The position numbers were made by a program, and so were the translations under genes. DNA of 64,000 bases, from positions 62,001 to 126,000 of the forward strand of contig NZ_JAFVME010000014.1 of the NCBI RefSeq assembly GCF_018492665.1. The letters are read 5' to 3'. Within the stretch, counting starts at the first letter, position 1, and every line of letters begins with the position of its first letter. Shown piece by piece: positions 17,897 to 26,942 of the stretch. The DNA is from Pedobacter sp. B4-66 (GTDB taxonomy: Bacteria; Bacteroidota; Bacteroidia; Sphingobacteriales; Sphingobacteriaceae). The notes under the pieces were generated by a model that did not search any database, was not told where the DNA came from, and saw only the letters and a program-made list of their open reading frames with translations.

Positions 17897-20071
17897 CTAA
17901 ATATTTAGCCAATACACTAATTTCACGACTAAAGCCCTGTTTTTCACAGCAAAAGGTTCTGGCAAATAGTTATCAGTATAAACAATAAATAAGTCAGATG
18001 CAGGGCGATACCTCCATTGGAACCTGGTATTCACGTTCATATTCTTCATTTGTTCATTGTATTGTACAAAGCCGGTAAGAAACAATGTATTTGTCATGGT
18101 CACATCCAACCTCGGCCCTACCAACCAAAAGTCGTTATACCCCCATGGTTTTGGCATATCCAGCTTATTATAATTTGCACTGAGGGCAATACTAACATAA
18201 GGTTGAAAACGATAGCCAAATTCACCACCTAAGGTTAATCGCTTACCATCGGCATAGTATCCGCCATAGCGAGCGTTTAAGGTATAAGTGAATAGGCTCG
18301 AAGGTTTAGAAGCATAATCGACCCCAACAGTACTCCAGTTATGTTCACTTCCGGCTACCAGCGTATCTATCTTTGTACTTACAGGATCAAATGGCTGCAA
18401 CAATTTAATATAAGTACCAGATCCCCATACAGTAAGTGTATTTCTACTTCTAAATACCACGCCATAAGAACCCAATAGTTCATTGTCGGTGCGATGCATA
18501 TTCTCATCAAAGAAATTGGTTGATGAAATTTGGGGACCATGGCTCAGCACTGGTCCTTTTTTAGGGAAGAAAAGACGCGTAACTTGAGGTGCCATTTTTA
18601 TATAACCCTGACGTGGCACATAACCTACCTCGGCAGTATAATTACGCCCCACATATTCATGCTGCCAACTAATATTCCATTTACCGCTTGTGTATTGTAA
18701 ATTAGCAGCGTGTGTCCAATCACGGCCAGTTTTTCCGGGGCTAAACGATTTAAGTACCATTGCCTTTCCGGTCCAGAAGTTATTTGCCGAAGCAAGATTA
18801 TATTCCATCCCGAAGTTTCTATTGTACTTGGAGTAAGTGGCTGTACCAGGTGTCAAATCACCTGGATTATAGTTTAAAGATTCCTTGTTGATCAATAAAA
18901 AGCCAACATTAGAACGGGCAAACACACGACGCTGCAATGCCGCCACCGTAAAGTTCTGAGCAGGTAAAGCCGTTGAGCCCTGCTTTTCTGTTTGCATACT
19001 CATTACACCCAATCTCCAGTCCTTATTTAATTTACCACTTAAGCGTGCTCCAAATTTAATGGGCACTCCTAATCCTATTCTTCTGGAAAAGAATGGGCGA
19101 ATGCCCGAATATCCGAAATTGGTAAACTGATCTCCGTTTTCCAGGAAAAACTGCCTTCTTTCAGGATAAAACAACTCAAATCTATCTAAGTTGGTTACTT
19201 GTTTATCAACATCAACCTGCGAAAAATCGGGGTTTACAGTAAGGTCGAGATTTAGGGAAGAGGTAATAGCCACCTTTGCATCAAGCCCTACATCTTTACG
19301 CCATGTTGCTGGCTTATCGGCCTGAAAATCCTTAATAACACCACCAAGTGCATAGGGAATTAAAGAAACAGTAGTACCTGGATCTGGCGGAGGCATATCC
19401 CACACCAATGTGCCGGTATAGGCTAAAGAAGCTGACGGAAACTGTCTTGGCACTGGTGCCCAGCTACTTTTCTCGGTGGTTTTTAGATCGTTCCGGCCAA
19501 AGTTTATTCCCCATTTGGTTATACCTTTCTTATATCTGATACTTTTAAAAGGGATTACAGCTTCGAAAACCCATTTATCCGGATAGTTTTTTACTACAGA
19601 ATGCCATTTATTGTCCCAACTCAGATCTACCTTTCCTCCATCGTACATCAGACCATCCCATTGTGCTCCGGCGGCATTGGCACCAAAGGCGAAACCATTG
19701 GTTTGATCGTCGAAAGGATCCATGAACATGATAAAATTGTCATTCTTAAGAAAGGAAAAGTCACGACGCAGAGATTCCACCATATAAGATCCGGGTGCAC
19801 CATTATAGTTTACTACTGATAAGTAAAGGTTTTGTTGATCGTAGGTCATCCGCACATCGGTACGCACTTTTGCATAGCTGGTATCCATTGGCAAAATCAT
19901 ATAGAAATCAGATGCTACATCTGCATCTTGCCATGCTTGTTCATCTATAGCACCGTCTATTTTGATGGTTGATGAAGCTTTGTTGATTTTTAATTGATAA
20001 GCATCGTTCTTTTTTTGAGCTGAAAGAGATAAACAGAAGAAACAAGCAACTAAAAAGAGGTTAATTCGCAC
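17897..20071 (-). CDS. Exported CBM9-like / DUF5916 beta-barrel protein
   Basis: The 724-residue protein starts at a GTG (20071); no ATG lies upstream in frame and this start gives a signal peptide (MRINLFLVACFFCLSLSAQ). Residues about 25-210 form a family 9 carbohydrate-binding-like domain (IKIDGAIDEQAWQDADVASD, then a calcium-type FMDPFDDQTNGFAFG). The remainder is the DUF5916 domain, probably an outer-membrane beta-barrel, with RFELFYPERRQFFLENGDQF and a C-terminal aromatic strand ending. Proteins of this family are common in Bacteroidota and have no proven function; sugar binding at the surface is only suggested by the CBM9 fold. It is divergent from the DUF1080 gene with a 210-nt spacer. 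Confidence 0.87.
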   Translation of the reverse strand: MRINLFLVACFFCLSLSAQKKNDAYQLKINKASSTIKIDGAIDEQAWQDADVASDFYMILPMDTSYAKVRTDVRMTYDQQNLYLSVVNYNGAPGSYMVESLRRDFSFLKNDNFIMFMDPFDDQTNGFAFGANAAGAQWDGLMYDGGKVDLSWDNKWHSVVKNYPDKWVFEAVIPFKSIRYKKGITKWGINFGRNDLKTTEKSSWAPVPRQFPSASLAYTGTLVWDMPPPDPGTTVSLIPYALGGVIKDFQADKPATWRKDVGLDAKVAITSSLNLDLTVNPDFSQVDVDKQVTNLDRFELFYPERRQFFLENGDQFTNFGYSGIRPFFSRRIGLGVPIKFGARLSGKLNKDWRLGVMSMQTEKQGSTALPAQNFTVAALQRRVFARSNVGFLLINKESLNYNPGDLTPGTATYSKYNRNFGMEYNLASANNFWTGKAMVLKSFSPGKTGRDWTHAANLQYTSGKWNISWQHEYVGRNYTAEVGYVPRQGYIKMAPQVTRLFFPKKGPVLSHGPQISSTNFFDENMHRTDNELLGSYGVVFRSRNTLTVWGSGTYIKLLQPFDPVSTKIDTLVAGSEHNWSTVGVDYASKPSSLFTYTLNARYGGYYADGKRLTLGGEFGYRFQPYVSIALSANYNKLDMPKPWGYNDFWLVGPRLDVTMTNTLFLTGFVQYNEQMKNMNVNTRFQWRYRPASDLFIVYTDNYLPEPFAVKNRALVVKLVYWLNI

Positions 20072-20281
20072 GGTAGGTTTGATTCGGTTAAGAGGACCAA
20101 AGTATAAAAAAAAGAAAGGGGCTGCAACATCACAATTGTAACATAATCAAGATATTGACGCCTCTATTCTTAAAAACATTATAAAAATTAACAAAAGTAT
20201 AAGCGGAAATAACAAAATATCCCTGCGTAAAAAAGATTATTCATAAGTTTACGCTGAAAAACCTACACATAAACCACAATA

Positions 20282-21139
20282 ATGAAACAAAACTTCATTT
20301 CTTCAATGATCAGGGTGGCGATTACCCTGAGTTTACCCCTTGTTTTCTTAGGCTGTTCAGTTAAACAGCCATCACCCAGCCCAAAATGGGAACAACTTTT
20401 CGATGGAAAAGACCTAAATGGTTGGGATGTTAAGATTAGAAAGCATGATCTAAATGATAATTTCGGGAACACTTTTAGTGTTAAAGACGGAAATATTCAG
20501 GTTAGATACGACAAGTACACCGACTTTGATGAGCAGTACGGTCACTTGTTTTACAAAAAACCTTACTCGTATTATCTGATTGGAGTAGAATATCGTTTTA
20601 CAGGTGATCAGGTAAAAGGTGGACCAGGATGGGCATACCGCAATAGTGGTATCATGATTCATGGTCAGGATCCCAAAACGATGAAAAAAGATCAGGATTT
20701 CCCTAATTCTATCGAAGTTCAGTTGTTAGGCGGCGCAGGTAATGGCGAGCGTTCAACTGCAAACCTTTGTACCCCAGGTACTCAGTTTGTAAAAGATGGT
20801 AAAGTGATTAAAACGCACTGCATCGAATCTAACTCTAAAACTTTTAATGGCGAACAATGGGTACGTGTTGAAGTACTTGCCCTTGGTGACTCACTAATTG
20901 TACACTACGTTAATGGAGAAGAGGTATTGCGTTACAACAGACCTCAATTAGATCCTGTTGGTGGTGCTGCAGAAGGTCAGCTTTTAACAGGCGGTTCTAT
21001 CTCGTTACAAAGCGAAAGCCATCCGGTAGATTTCAGAAAAGTTGAAATCATCAACTTAGAAAAATATGCCAAAAACCCTGCTAAGCTACAAGAGGTAGTT
21101 CAAAAACTAATGGCAGAAAAAAGAGTAGCTAAACAATAA
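20282..21139 (+). CDS. DUF1080 lipoprotein (3-keto-disaccharide hydrolase family)
   Basis: The 285-residue product is a lipoprotein (lipobox Leu-Gly-Cys at 25) with one DUF1080 concanavalin-like domain: WEQLFDGKDLNGWDVK, then NSGIMIHGQDP, SIEVQLLGG and a closing FRKVEIINL. Family members cleave 3-keto-glycosides produced by a partner dehydrogenase. The gene downstream, 34 nt away, encodes just such a large propeller protein with a haem domain, so the two likely form a sugar-oxidising pathway in the periplasm. Codons in both genes favour T at third positions (GCT, GGT, CGT), unlike the neighbouring genes, which may reflect high expression. Activity here is inferred from family knowledge. Confidence 0.88.
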   Translation: MKQNFISSMIRVAITLSLPLVFLGCSVKQPSPSPKWEQLFDGKDLNGWDVKIRKHDLNDNFGNTFSVKDGNIQVRYDKYTDFDEQYGHLFYKKPYSYYLIGVEYRFTGDQVKGGPGWAYRNSGIMIHGQDPKTMKKDQDFPNSIEVQLLGGAGNGERSTANLCTPGTQFVKDGKVIKTHCIESNSKTFNGEQWVRVEVLALGDSLIVHYVNGEEVLRYNRPQLDPVGGAAEGQLLTGGSISLQSESHPVDFRKVEIINLEKYAKNPAKLQEVVQKLMAEKRVAKQ

Positions 21140-21173
21140 CACACTTATAGTAAACACCTAATAGAATACACAA

Positions 21174-23780
21174 ATGATTAAATTTTCTTTAAGTCTTATT
21201 TATTCTCTGGTATTGTTCCTGGGATTAAAAAGCTTTTTTGGCGAACCTAAAACTACTTCTTTTGATCCACCTGAATTAACAATCACTCCATTTGCGGGGC
21301 CTGATGTTACGCCCAGTCCGGCTTGCTTAGCCGTTGCAGCAAGCGGCGAAGTTTTTGTTGGCGTTGATATGATTGGATCTTTAGGTAAAGATCCTAATAA
21401 AGGTCGCATCCTTAAATTGATTGATAAGGACAATGATGGTAAAATGGACCAGCATATAGAATTTGCTATGGTTGATAACCCTCGTGGTATTATTGCTCAA
21501 GGCGATAAGGTTTTTGTATTACACACTACCTTCTCTAAAGAAACAGGTAAGGCTACAGGTATGGACCTGGTAGTTTTTGAAGACAAAGATGGTGATGGTA
21601 AGGCCGATGGCCCTGCTAAACCTCTTATCGAGCACATAAGTAATGCTAAATACATTCAGGAACGTGGAACTGACCACGCTACTAATGGAATTAGAATGGG
21701 TATCGACGGATGGATTTATATCGCTGTTGGGGATTTTGGTTTCCATGATGCAGTAGATCGTTCTGGTAAAAAAATGACCATGCTAGGTGGTGGTATTGTT
21801 CGCGTTCGTCCTGATGGAACTGAAATGGAGGTATATACTCATGGAACTCGTAATGTTTACGATGTTGCTATTGACCCTTACATGAATGTTTTCACTAGAG
21901 AAAACACGAATGATGGTGGTGGCTGGAATGTGCGCTTCTCGCACCATATCCAATCTGGAGAATACGGATATCCTGTATTGTTTCAACACTTTACTGATGA
22001 GATATTACCAGCTCTTGTAGATGTTGGTGGTGGTTCTGGTACTGGCGCATTATATATGAGCGAGCCAAACTGGCCTGAAAAATACAACAATGTACCAATG
22101 ATGGCTGACTGGGGAAGAAGTATGTTGTATATCCACAGAGTTACAGCTGATGGCCCTACTTTCACTCAAAAAGAAGAAGAGTTTATTAAACTTCCTCAAA
22201 TTACAGATTTAGATGTTGATGGTTCTGGCCGTCTTTATCTTGCTGCATGGGATGGCGCTGGTTATTCTGGTAGCCCAAGCAAAGGTTATGTAGTTCGTGC
22301 CGTGCCTAACAACTTTACTTATAAAGCATTTCCAAATGTGGCAAAAGCTTCAGTTAAACAATTAACAGAATTGCTTAAATCTGGAAGTGCTGTAGGTCGT
22401 TTAAGTGCTTCGCAAGAGTTAATTGCACGTGCTAGCAAACAAGCTACCGCTGCTGCTTTAAAAGTTGCGTCTGACAAAAAACTTCCTTTGGAAGTACGTG
22501 TTGCAGGTATTTTCACTTACGCACAAGCTGCAGGAGTGGATGGAATTCCTGCTTTGTTAGCCTTTGTTAAAGAAGATAGCGTCAGAGAATTTGCTTTAAA
22601 AGCACTTGCTGATCGTAAAAATAACTTACAAAATGTTCCAACTGAACCTTTCTTAGCTGGTCTTAAGGATGCTTCGCCACGTGTTCAGGCAATTTCAGTT
22701 ATTGGTTTAGGTCGTTTAGGTCATACAGAAACGGCTTCTGCCCTATTGCAGACTAAAGTTCCTGCATCATTTGTACAACCGGCTAAAGATGTTGAAGGTC
22801 CACATGCTACGCCTAACTCGGCTATCGTGTTACCTCATTTAGCTGTTCAGGCATTAATAAATCTTAAAGCTGTTGATGCTACTGTTGCCGCTATTAATGG
22901 CGAAAACTCAACTATTGCATTATGGACTTTACGTTACATGCACGATCAGAAAGCTGTTGATGGCTTAATTAATGCTTATCAGAAATCTTCTGATGATAAA
23001 TTAAAGAAACAGATTCTAATTACTCTAGCTCGTCTTTATAAAAAAGAGGATGTTTATGATGCTTCATGGTGGTGGGGAACAAGACCGGATTCTCATGGCC
23101 CATACTACAAAGGCGTTGTTTGGGTAGCTTCTCCTGCTATTGAAAATTTCTTAAAAGGAGAGTGGGAAAAAGCAGATGCTAATGGCAAAAAATTCTTTAC
23201 TGACTTAGATGAGCGTAACCGCATGGATATTGCTGCATTTGGTGTTGAAGACAAAGTTGCAACTGTTGAAGAGCCTAAAGTAGATCTTGAAAAAATCAAG
23301 AATCAAAAAGGTCAGGTTGGTAAATCATCTATCGAGGATGTTTTATTGGCCATCAATAGTTTAGATGGTGACGCGGTTAAAGGTAAAGCATTATTTACCC
23401 GTCAGGGATGTATTGCTTGCCATAGCATTAGCAAAGGTGAAAAAATGAAAGGTCCATTTATGGGACAAATCGGTTCAATTATGAATCGTGAGCAAATTGC
23501 TGAATCTATCCTTAAACCAAATGCATCAATTTCGCAAGGTTTTGCTACTGTGATGATCTCTGCTAAAGGAGATAAAACTTACATGGGCTTTATTACTGAA
23601 GAAACAGCTGTTAAGGTTGTAATGCGTAATGTTGCCGGTGAAGTTTTCACTATTAAAGCAAGTGATATTTTATCTCGTAAAGAAATGGATTCATCTATGA
23701 TGCCTGCAGGTTTAGCTAACTCATTATCATATGAGGAACTTGCTTCGCTTGTAACTTTCCTTTCTCAGCAAAAGAAATAA
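21174..23780 (+). CDS. Beta-propeller / HEAT / PVC-type cytochrome c dehydrogenase-like protein
   Basis: The 868-residue exported protein has three parts. Residues about 30-385 form a six-bladed propeller of the membrane-bound dehydrogenase type, with two calcium loops (DKDNDGKMD, DKDGDGKADG) and GTDHATNGIRMGIDGWIYIA. Residues about 395-640 are HEAT-like helical repeats. The end is a PVC-type cytochrome c domain with CIACH (Cys746, Cys749, His750). It probably oxidises a sugar and passes electrons to a periplasmic acceptor; the DUF1080 lipoprotein just upstream would act on the 3-keto product. No PQQ-binding residues can be assigned with certainty, so the propeller cofactor is open. A hairpin terminator follows. 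Confidence 0.88.
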   Translation: MIKFSLSLIYSLVLFLGLKSFFGEPKTTSFDPPELTITPFAGPDVTPSPACLAVAASGEVFVGVDMIGSLGKDPNKGRILKLIDKDNDGKMDQHIEFAMVDNPRGIIAQGDKVFVLHTTFSKETGKATGMDLVVFEDKDGDGKADGPAKPLIEHISNAKYIQERGTDHATNGIRMGIDGWIYIAVGDFGFHDAVDRSGKKMTMLGGGIVRVRPDGTEMEVYTHGTRNVYDVAIDPYMNVFTRENTNDGGGWNVRFSHHIQSGEYGYPVLFQHFTDEILPALVDVGGGSGTGALYMSEPNWPEKYNNVPMMADWGRSMLYIHRVTADGPTFTQKEEEFIKLPQITDLDVDGSGRLYLAAWDGAGYSGSPSKGYVVRAVPNNFTYKAFPNVAKASVKQLTELLKSGSAVGRLSASQELIARASKQATAAALKVASDKKLPLEVRVAGIFTYAQAAGVDGIPALLAFVKEDSVREFALKALADRKNNLQNVPTEPFLAGLKDASPRVQAISVIGLGRLGHTETASALLQTKVPASFVQPAKDVEGPHATPNSAIVLPHLAVQALINLKAVDATVAAINGENSTIALWTLRYMHDQKAVDGLINAYQKSSDDKLKKQILITLARLYKKEDVYDASWWWGTRPDSHGPYYKGVVWVASPAIENFLKGEWEKADANGKKFFTDLDERNRMDIAAFGVEDKVATVEEPKVDLEKIKNQKGQVGKSSIEDVLLAINSLDGDAVKGKALFTRQGCIACHSISKGEKMKGPFMGQIGSIMNREQIAESILKPNASISQGFATVMISAKGDKTYMGFITEETAVKVVMRNVAGEVFTIKASDILSRKEMDSSMMPAGLANSLSYEELASLVTFLSQQKK

Positions 23781-23802
23781 GGATTAGTAATTAAACTTTT
23801 AT

Positions 23803-23839
23803 AAAAAATGCCCTGTAGAGTTTCCTACAGGGCATTTTT
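23803..23839. terminator. Terminator between the cytochrome/propeller gene and the porin gene
   Basis: AAAAATGCCCTGTAG and CTACAGGGCATTTTT form a 15-bp perfect stem with a 6-nt loop (AGTTTC), bordered by A and T runs. It lies between convergent genes and can work in both directions. Confidence 0.92.
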
Positions 23840-23856
23840 AGTTAAGTATGCTTTAG

Positions 23857-25086
23857 TTAAAAATAAGTAGACAAGCCGAATTGCAATGCTGAAGTTCTGG
23901 CTGGGGGATTACCCAAAAGATCCTTTTGCCACTGCGCCCTGTAGCTAAACCTCAATACTGTTTGAGGTCGTGGCCTAAAGCTAACGCCAGGCATTATACT
24001 CCACAATTCATCGCCTATATTTCCTCCGGTTTCTCTAAATTTCCCAATGTTCCAATCAACATATTCTAATCGGCATGCAAGGCTTAAGGTTGCATTTTGC
24101 CAACCAAGCATATTCCTTTTTAATACCGGCTGTACAATATCTGCAAAGCCACCTTGCTGTTTGTTGCCAAATTGCTGCGAATAGGTTGTCGGAACATCTA
24201 CTTTTATCCAGGCCCATTCTGCAGTAATAAAAGTATTGAGTCTTGGCAAGGTCGTATTAAAATCGATTGCGAATACATCCAATCTTCTTTTATCATCTAC
24301 AACAATCCCATCGTTTCGCCATTTATTATAGGCTCCCCCCATATAAGAGAGCCCAATTTCACCTATCTTATTGTGTCTGACAGCCACTTTACCGGTCAGC
24401 AGAGGTTCGCCACTTGCCATTTCCTCAAACCGCTCTGCGTTTTCCTTAGCAGCCGGCAAGAAGGTTTTGTTTTCGCCATTGGCGATAATTGAATTATCAA
24501 ATCCGCTTGATGCATAAAGCTCGTATCCAAACATCCAATCAGTATTGTAATATTTCCCGTAGATACCAAATCCAGCATTGCTCCATGTTGCAGGCAACAT
24601 TTGGGTCATAGCAATTGGACGATCGGTAAACTCCCATTTAGGGCCGTCGTGATTTTGATTAAATGCACCTATTGGATTCATGATCATCCCCCCTCTTAAG
24701 TTCAGCATGGGATGTAGCTCCAGATCTAGGGCTGCAAATTCTATGGCTATTTCTTTCTCGGCAGGTTCAAATTCTATTTCTGATAAGAATTTGATGCGTT
24801 TGCTAATGGTTGAAGCCACAAACAAGGTCATCCTTCTGAATTGAAACTGGTGTCCATCAGAAACTCCATCTGTTCCCTGGTATTGCCAGTTTGCTTCCAT
24901 ATAGCCACCAACGGAGACAGGTAATTTTCCGACAGTTATAAAGGGACGCTCATAAACAGCATCCATATTTAAGATTTGTTTTGTAGTATCTCTTACAGGG
25001 CTTTTCAAAAGTTTAGGATCAATCTGAGCCCGCACAGAAAAACCAGTGATGAGAATGAGGGTTAATATAGTAACTAGTTTTTTCAT
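23857..25086 (-). CDS. Outer-membrane porin (OprO/OprP-like)
   Basis: The 409-residue protein has a signal peptide (cleavage near SVRAQ) and a beta-barrel pattern typical of the phosphate-selective porin family: GYMEANWQYQG, FRRMTLFVASTISKRIKFLS, LDLELHPMLNLRGGMIMNPIG and a C-terminal strand ending in LSTYF. It forms a channel in the outer membrane; anion selectivity is not provable. It is the last gene of a three-gene minus-strand operon: its ATG overlaps the stop of the Rieske gene by 4 nt, so translation is probably coupled. Its place with two redox proteins suggests supply of a substrate or ion to that periplasmic system. Confidence 0.87.
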   Translation of the reverse strand: MKKLVTILTLILITGFSVRAQIDPKLLKSPVRDTTKQILNMDAVYERPFITVGKLPVSVGGYMEANWQYQGTDGVSDGHQFQFRRMTLFVASTISKRIKFLSEIEFEPAEKEIAIEFAALDLELHPMLNLRGGMIMNPIGAFNQNHDGPKWEFTDRPIAMTQMLPATWSNAGFGIYGKYYNTDWMFGYELYASSGFDNSIIANGENKTFLPAAKENAERFEEMASGEPLLTGKVAVRHNKIGEIGLSYMGGAYNKWRNDGIVVDDKRRLDVFAIDFNTTLPRLNTFITAEWAWIKVDVPTTYSQQFGNKQQGGFADIVQPVLKRNMLGWQNATLSLACRLEYVDWNIGKFRETGGNIGDELWSIMPGVSFRPRPQTVLRFSYRAQWQKDLLGNPPARTSALQFGLSTYF

Positions 25087-25529
25087 ACCGCTTTTAGGGA
25101 AATTTTTAGTTGATCCTGTTCAACAATTATTGGAAAAGTGCGCAGATTCGCATCTGCAGGGCCATGTTGCATCACGCCCTTATTGTCGAATTCACTACCG
25201 TGAGCTGGGCATTGGAGTTTATCACCAAATACCTGCAGTTCTGCTCCCAAATGCGTACACTCCAACCACAAGGCTGTAAAAGTGCTTTCATTAAAGCGAT
25301 ACACACATATTGGATATTTTAGTTGATCGTTGTTGATGACAACATATCTCTTGAATTGTTTTTTCTTGCCCTGCTTCACTTCAAAATCAGCTAATGGCAC
25401 AACCAGATCATCACCGGCTATTGCTCCTGTTGATATTTTAGCAGTTGCACAGCCTTCTAAAAGTGTAGAAATTCCTATACCTCCTAAGCAGGCAAAACCA
25501 CATGTTTTTATAAAATCTTTTCTTTGCAT
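25083..25529 (-). CDS. Rieske [2Fe-2S] protein, periplasmic or lipid-anchored
   Basis: The 148-residue protein has the Rieske cluster motifs CTHLG (Cys91, His93) and CPAHGSEF (Cys107, His110), which coordinate a [2Fe-2S] centre. The N-terminus (MQRKDFIKTCGFACLGGIGI) is a hydrophobic export signal lacking twin arginines, and LLEGCA offers a possible lipobox at Cys27. It is too small for a dioxygenase subunit and has no bc1 partner nearby, so it is a stand-alone electron carrier. The gene is sandwiched between a di-heme lipoprotein (2-nt gap) and a porin (4-nt overlap), strongly implying one functional unit. Confidence 0.93.
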   Translation of the reverse strand: MQRKDFIKTCGFACLGGIGISTLLEGCATAKISTGAIAGDDLVVPLADFEVKQGKKKQFKRYVVINNDQLKYPICVYRFNESTFTALWLECTHLGAELQVFGDKLQCPAHGSEFDNKGVMQHGPADANLRTFPIIVEQDQLKISLKAV

Positions 25530-25531
25530 GG

Positions 25532-26734
25532 TTATAGTGATTTTAAGAATTTAATGAGGTCATTTTTGTCGTTAGCTGAAAGCTTTGCAAATTTATCTCT
25601 GGATGCTGTAGCCTCGCCACCATGCATCTGTATAGCTTCTTCAATGCTTTTTGCTCTTCCATCATGTAATAAGTGGTACTGTCCACCTTGTGAATTTATT
25701 GAAAGACCTAAGCCCCACAGTGGAGGTGTGCGCCATTCGAAAGTTTTTGCTGATCCTTCTGTGTATCCATCATCAAGCCCCGGCCCCATATCATGCAAAA
25801 GCAAATCGGTATATGGATGAAATTCAGTATTTGATAAAGCTACAACTGGTGAAGGCCCTGTTTTTAAGGTTGGCTTATGGCATCCAGCGCAGTTGATTTG
25901 ATTGAAGATTAGACTCCCTCTTTGAACAGCCGGGTCATTTTGATTCCGCTGAATAGGTGCTTTGAGCGTTTGCAGGTAAAATACCACATCGTTTACTGTT
26001 TGCGTGGAGATCTCAGGATCAATTGCCAGATGCGTATAAACATCAATAGGATCGTAACTAGAGGTTATACCTATATCCTGATTGTATGCATTAACTGTTT
26101 GGTGTAACAAGTTATAGGCTGCGCCTTTTTTACCAAAGCGATGAATATATTTTCCGTCTTTAGGGATAGCATTAGCAGGTGGGACAACATATGCTGCTAA
26201 GTGACTGTAGTTAGGCACACCCGAAATCCCGTCATTGTCTTCGTCATTAGGATCGGCCATTGCCAAAATATCAGCATCAGAAACAAGTTCAAAGAAACCC
26301 AATCCGGTATTTGCCGGCGGAGTAAATTTGGAAAAAGTAGCACCTGCAGGTATTTGCTCTGGCTTATACCCTGGTATTGCCCTGTTCTGTAATTGGGGAC
26401 CTCCCTGATGTAGAAATTTGTTTCCGGTTTCATCAACCTGACCAAAACGGGTAAGGGTGGTGAAAGGATGTCCTTTACCATCGCCAGCATGACAACTACC
26501 ACAGCTAGTGGCTACAAACACTGGCCCAAGTCCTTTTTCTGGTGTAAATATTTCATCATTGAATGCCACATCGCCTAGTAAAAAACGCTGGCTTTGCTCG
26601 TAGGTTAATCCCTCTACTGGTCCATCGAGCAGTTCGTCTTCGGCAGGTGCCGATGGCATAATCTTCTGACAGGCCACCATTAAGGTAACCAAACTGAGGA
26701 CAAAGCCGAAAATAAGAAGTAATCGTGTTGACAT
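25532..26734 (-). CDS. Di-heme oxidoreductase-family lipoprotein (DUF1111)
   Basis: The 400-residue product is a lipoprotein (Val-Ala-Cys at 22) with two haem-binding motifs, CGSCH (Cys78, Cys81, His82) and CAGCH (Cys282, Cys285, His286), in the arrangement of the di-haem thiol-oxidoreductase / DUF1111 family related to MauG and cytochrome c peroxidases. Conserved parts include GGPQLQNRAIPGY, NTGLGFFELV, DPNDEDNDGISG and the C-terminal RTPPLWGLG. It is first in an operon with a Rieske protein and a porin. In other bacteria relatives accompany imelysin-type iron uptake, but no imelysin is visible here. The electron partner and substrate are unknown. Confidence 0.92.
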   Translation of the reverse strand: MSTRLLLIFGFVLSLVTLMVACQKIMPSAPAEDELLDGPVEGLTYEQSQRFLLGDVAFNDEIFTPEKGLGPVFVATSCGSCHAGDGKGHPFTTLTRFGQVDETGNKFLHQGGPQLQNRAIPGYKPEQIPAGATFSKFTPPANTGLGFFELVSDADILAMADPNDEDNDGISGVPNYSHLAAYVVPPANAIPKDGKYIHRFGKKGAAYNLLHQTVNAYNQDIGITSSYDPIDVYTHLAIDPEISTQTVNDVVFYLQTLKAPIQRNQNDPAVQRGSLIFNQINCAGCHKPTLKTGPSPVVALSNTEFHPYTDLLLHDMGPGLDDGYTEGSAKTFEWRTPPLWGLGLSINSQGGQYHLLHDGRAKSIEEAIQMHGGEATASRDKFAKLSANDKNDLIKFLKSL

Positions 26735-26773
26735 ATTTTATAATTATTCTGTAAATCTAATTATAAAAAAAGA

Positions 26774-26781
26774 CAAATCTA
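26774..26781 (-). promoter_or_regulatory. Possible -7 box for the di-heme/Rieske/porin operon
   Basis: Read on the minus strand the sequence is TAGATTTG, an exact match to TAnnTTTG, 40 nt before the ATG of the di-heme gene. No good -33 TTG is present at the usual distance and the region is very AT-rich. Confidence 0.35.
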
Positions 26782-26836
26782 ATATTAAATTTAGATTACT
26801 CTAACTTTAATACACATAGCACGCTTACAATCATTT

Positions 26837-26880
26837 AATCTTGTCATCATCCCGGCCTTAGCCATGATGATGACAAGATT
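26837..26880. repeat. 14-bp perfect inverted repeat
   Basis: AATCTTGTCATCAT (26837-26850) and ATGATGACAAGATT (26867-26880) surround a 16-nt spacer. It lies between the TonB-receptor terminator and the promoter region of the di-heme operon. It has no T run of its own, so it may be an operator or a structured RNA element rather than a terminator. Confidence 0.6.
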
Positions 26881-26889
26881 TTAAGCAAC

Positions 26890-26918
26890 AAAAAAAGCCC
26901 AGGAAAAATGCCTGGGCT
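26890..26918 (-). terminator. Terminator of the CGS/TonB-receptor operon
   Basis: Stem AGCCCAGG / CCTGGGCT with a 7-nt loop, followed on the minus strand by seven T, starting 25 nt after the receptor stop codon. Confidence 0.88.
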
Positions 26919-26942
26919 CCTTTATAGCTATAAGTATATTTC

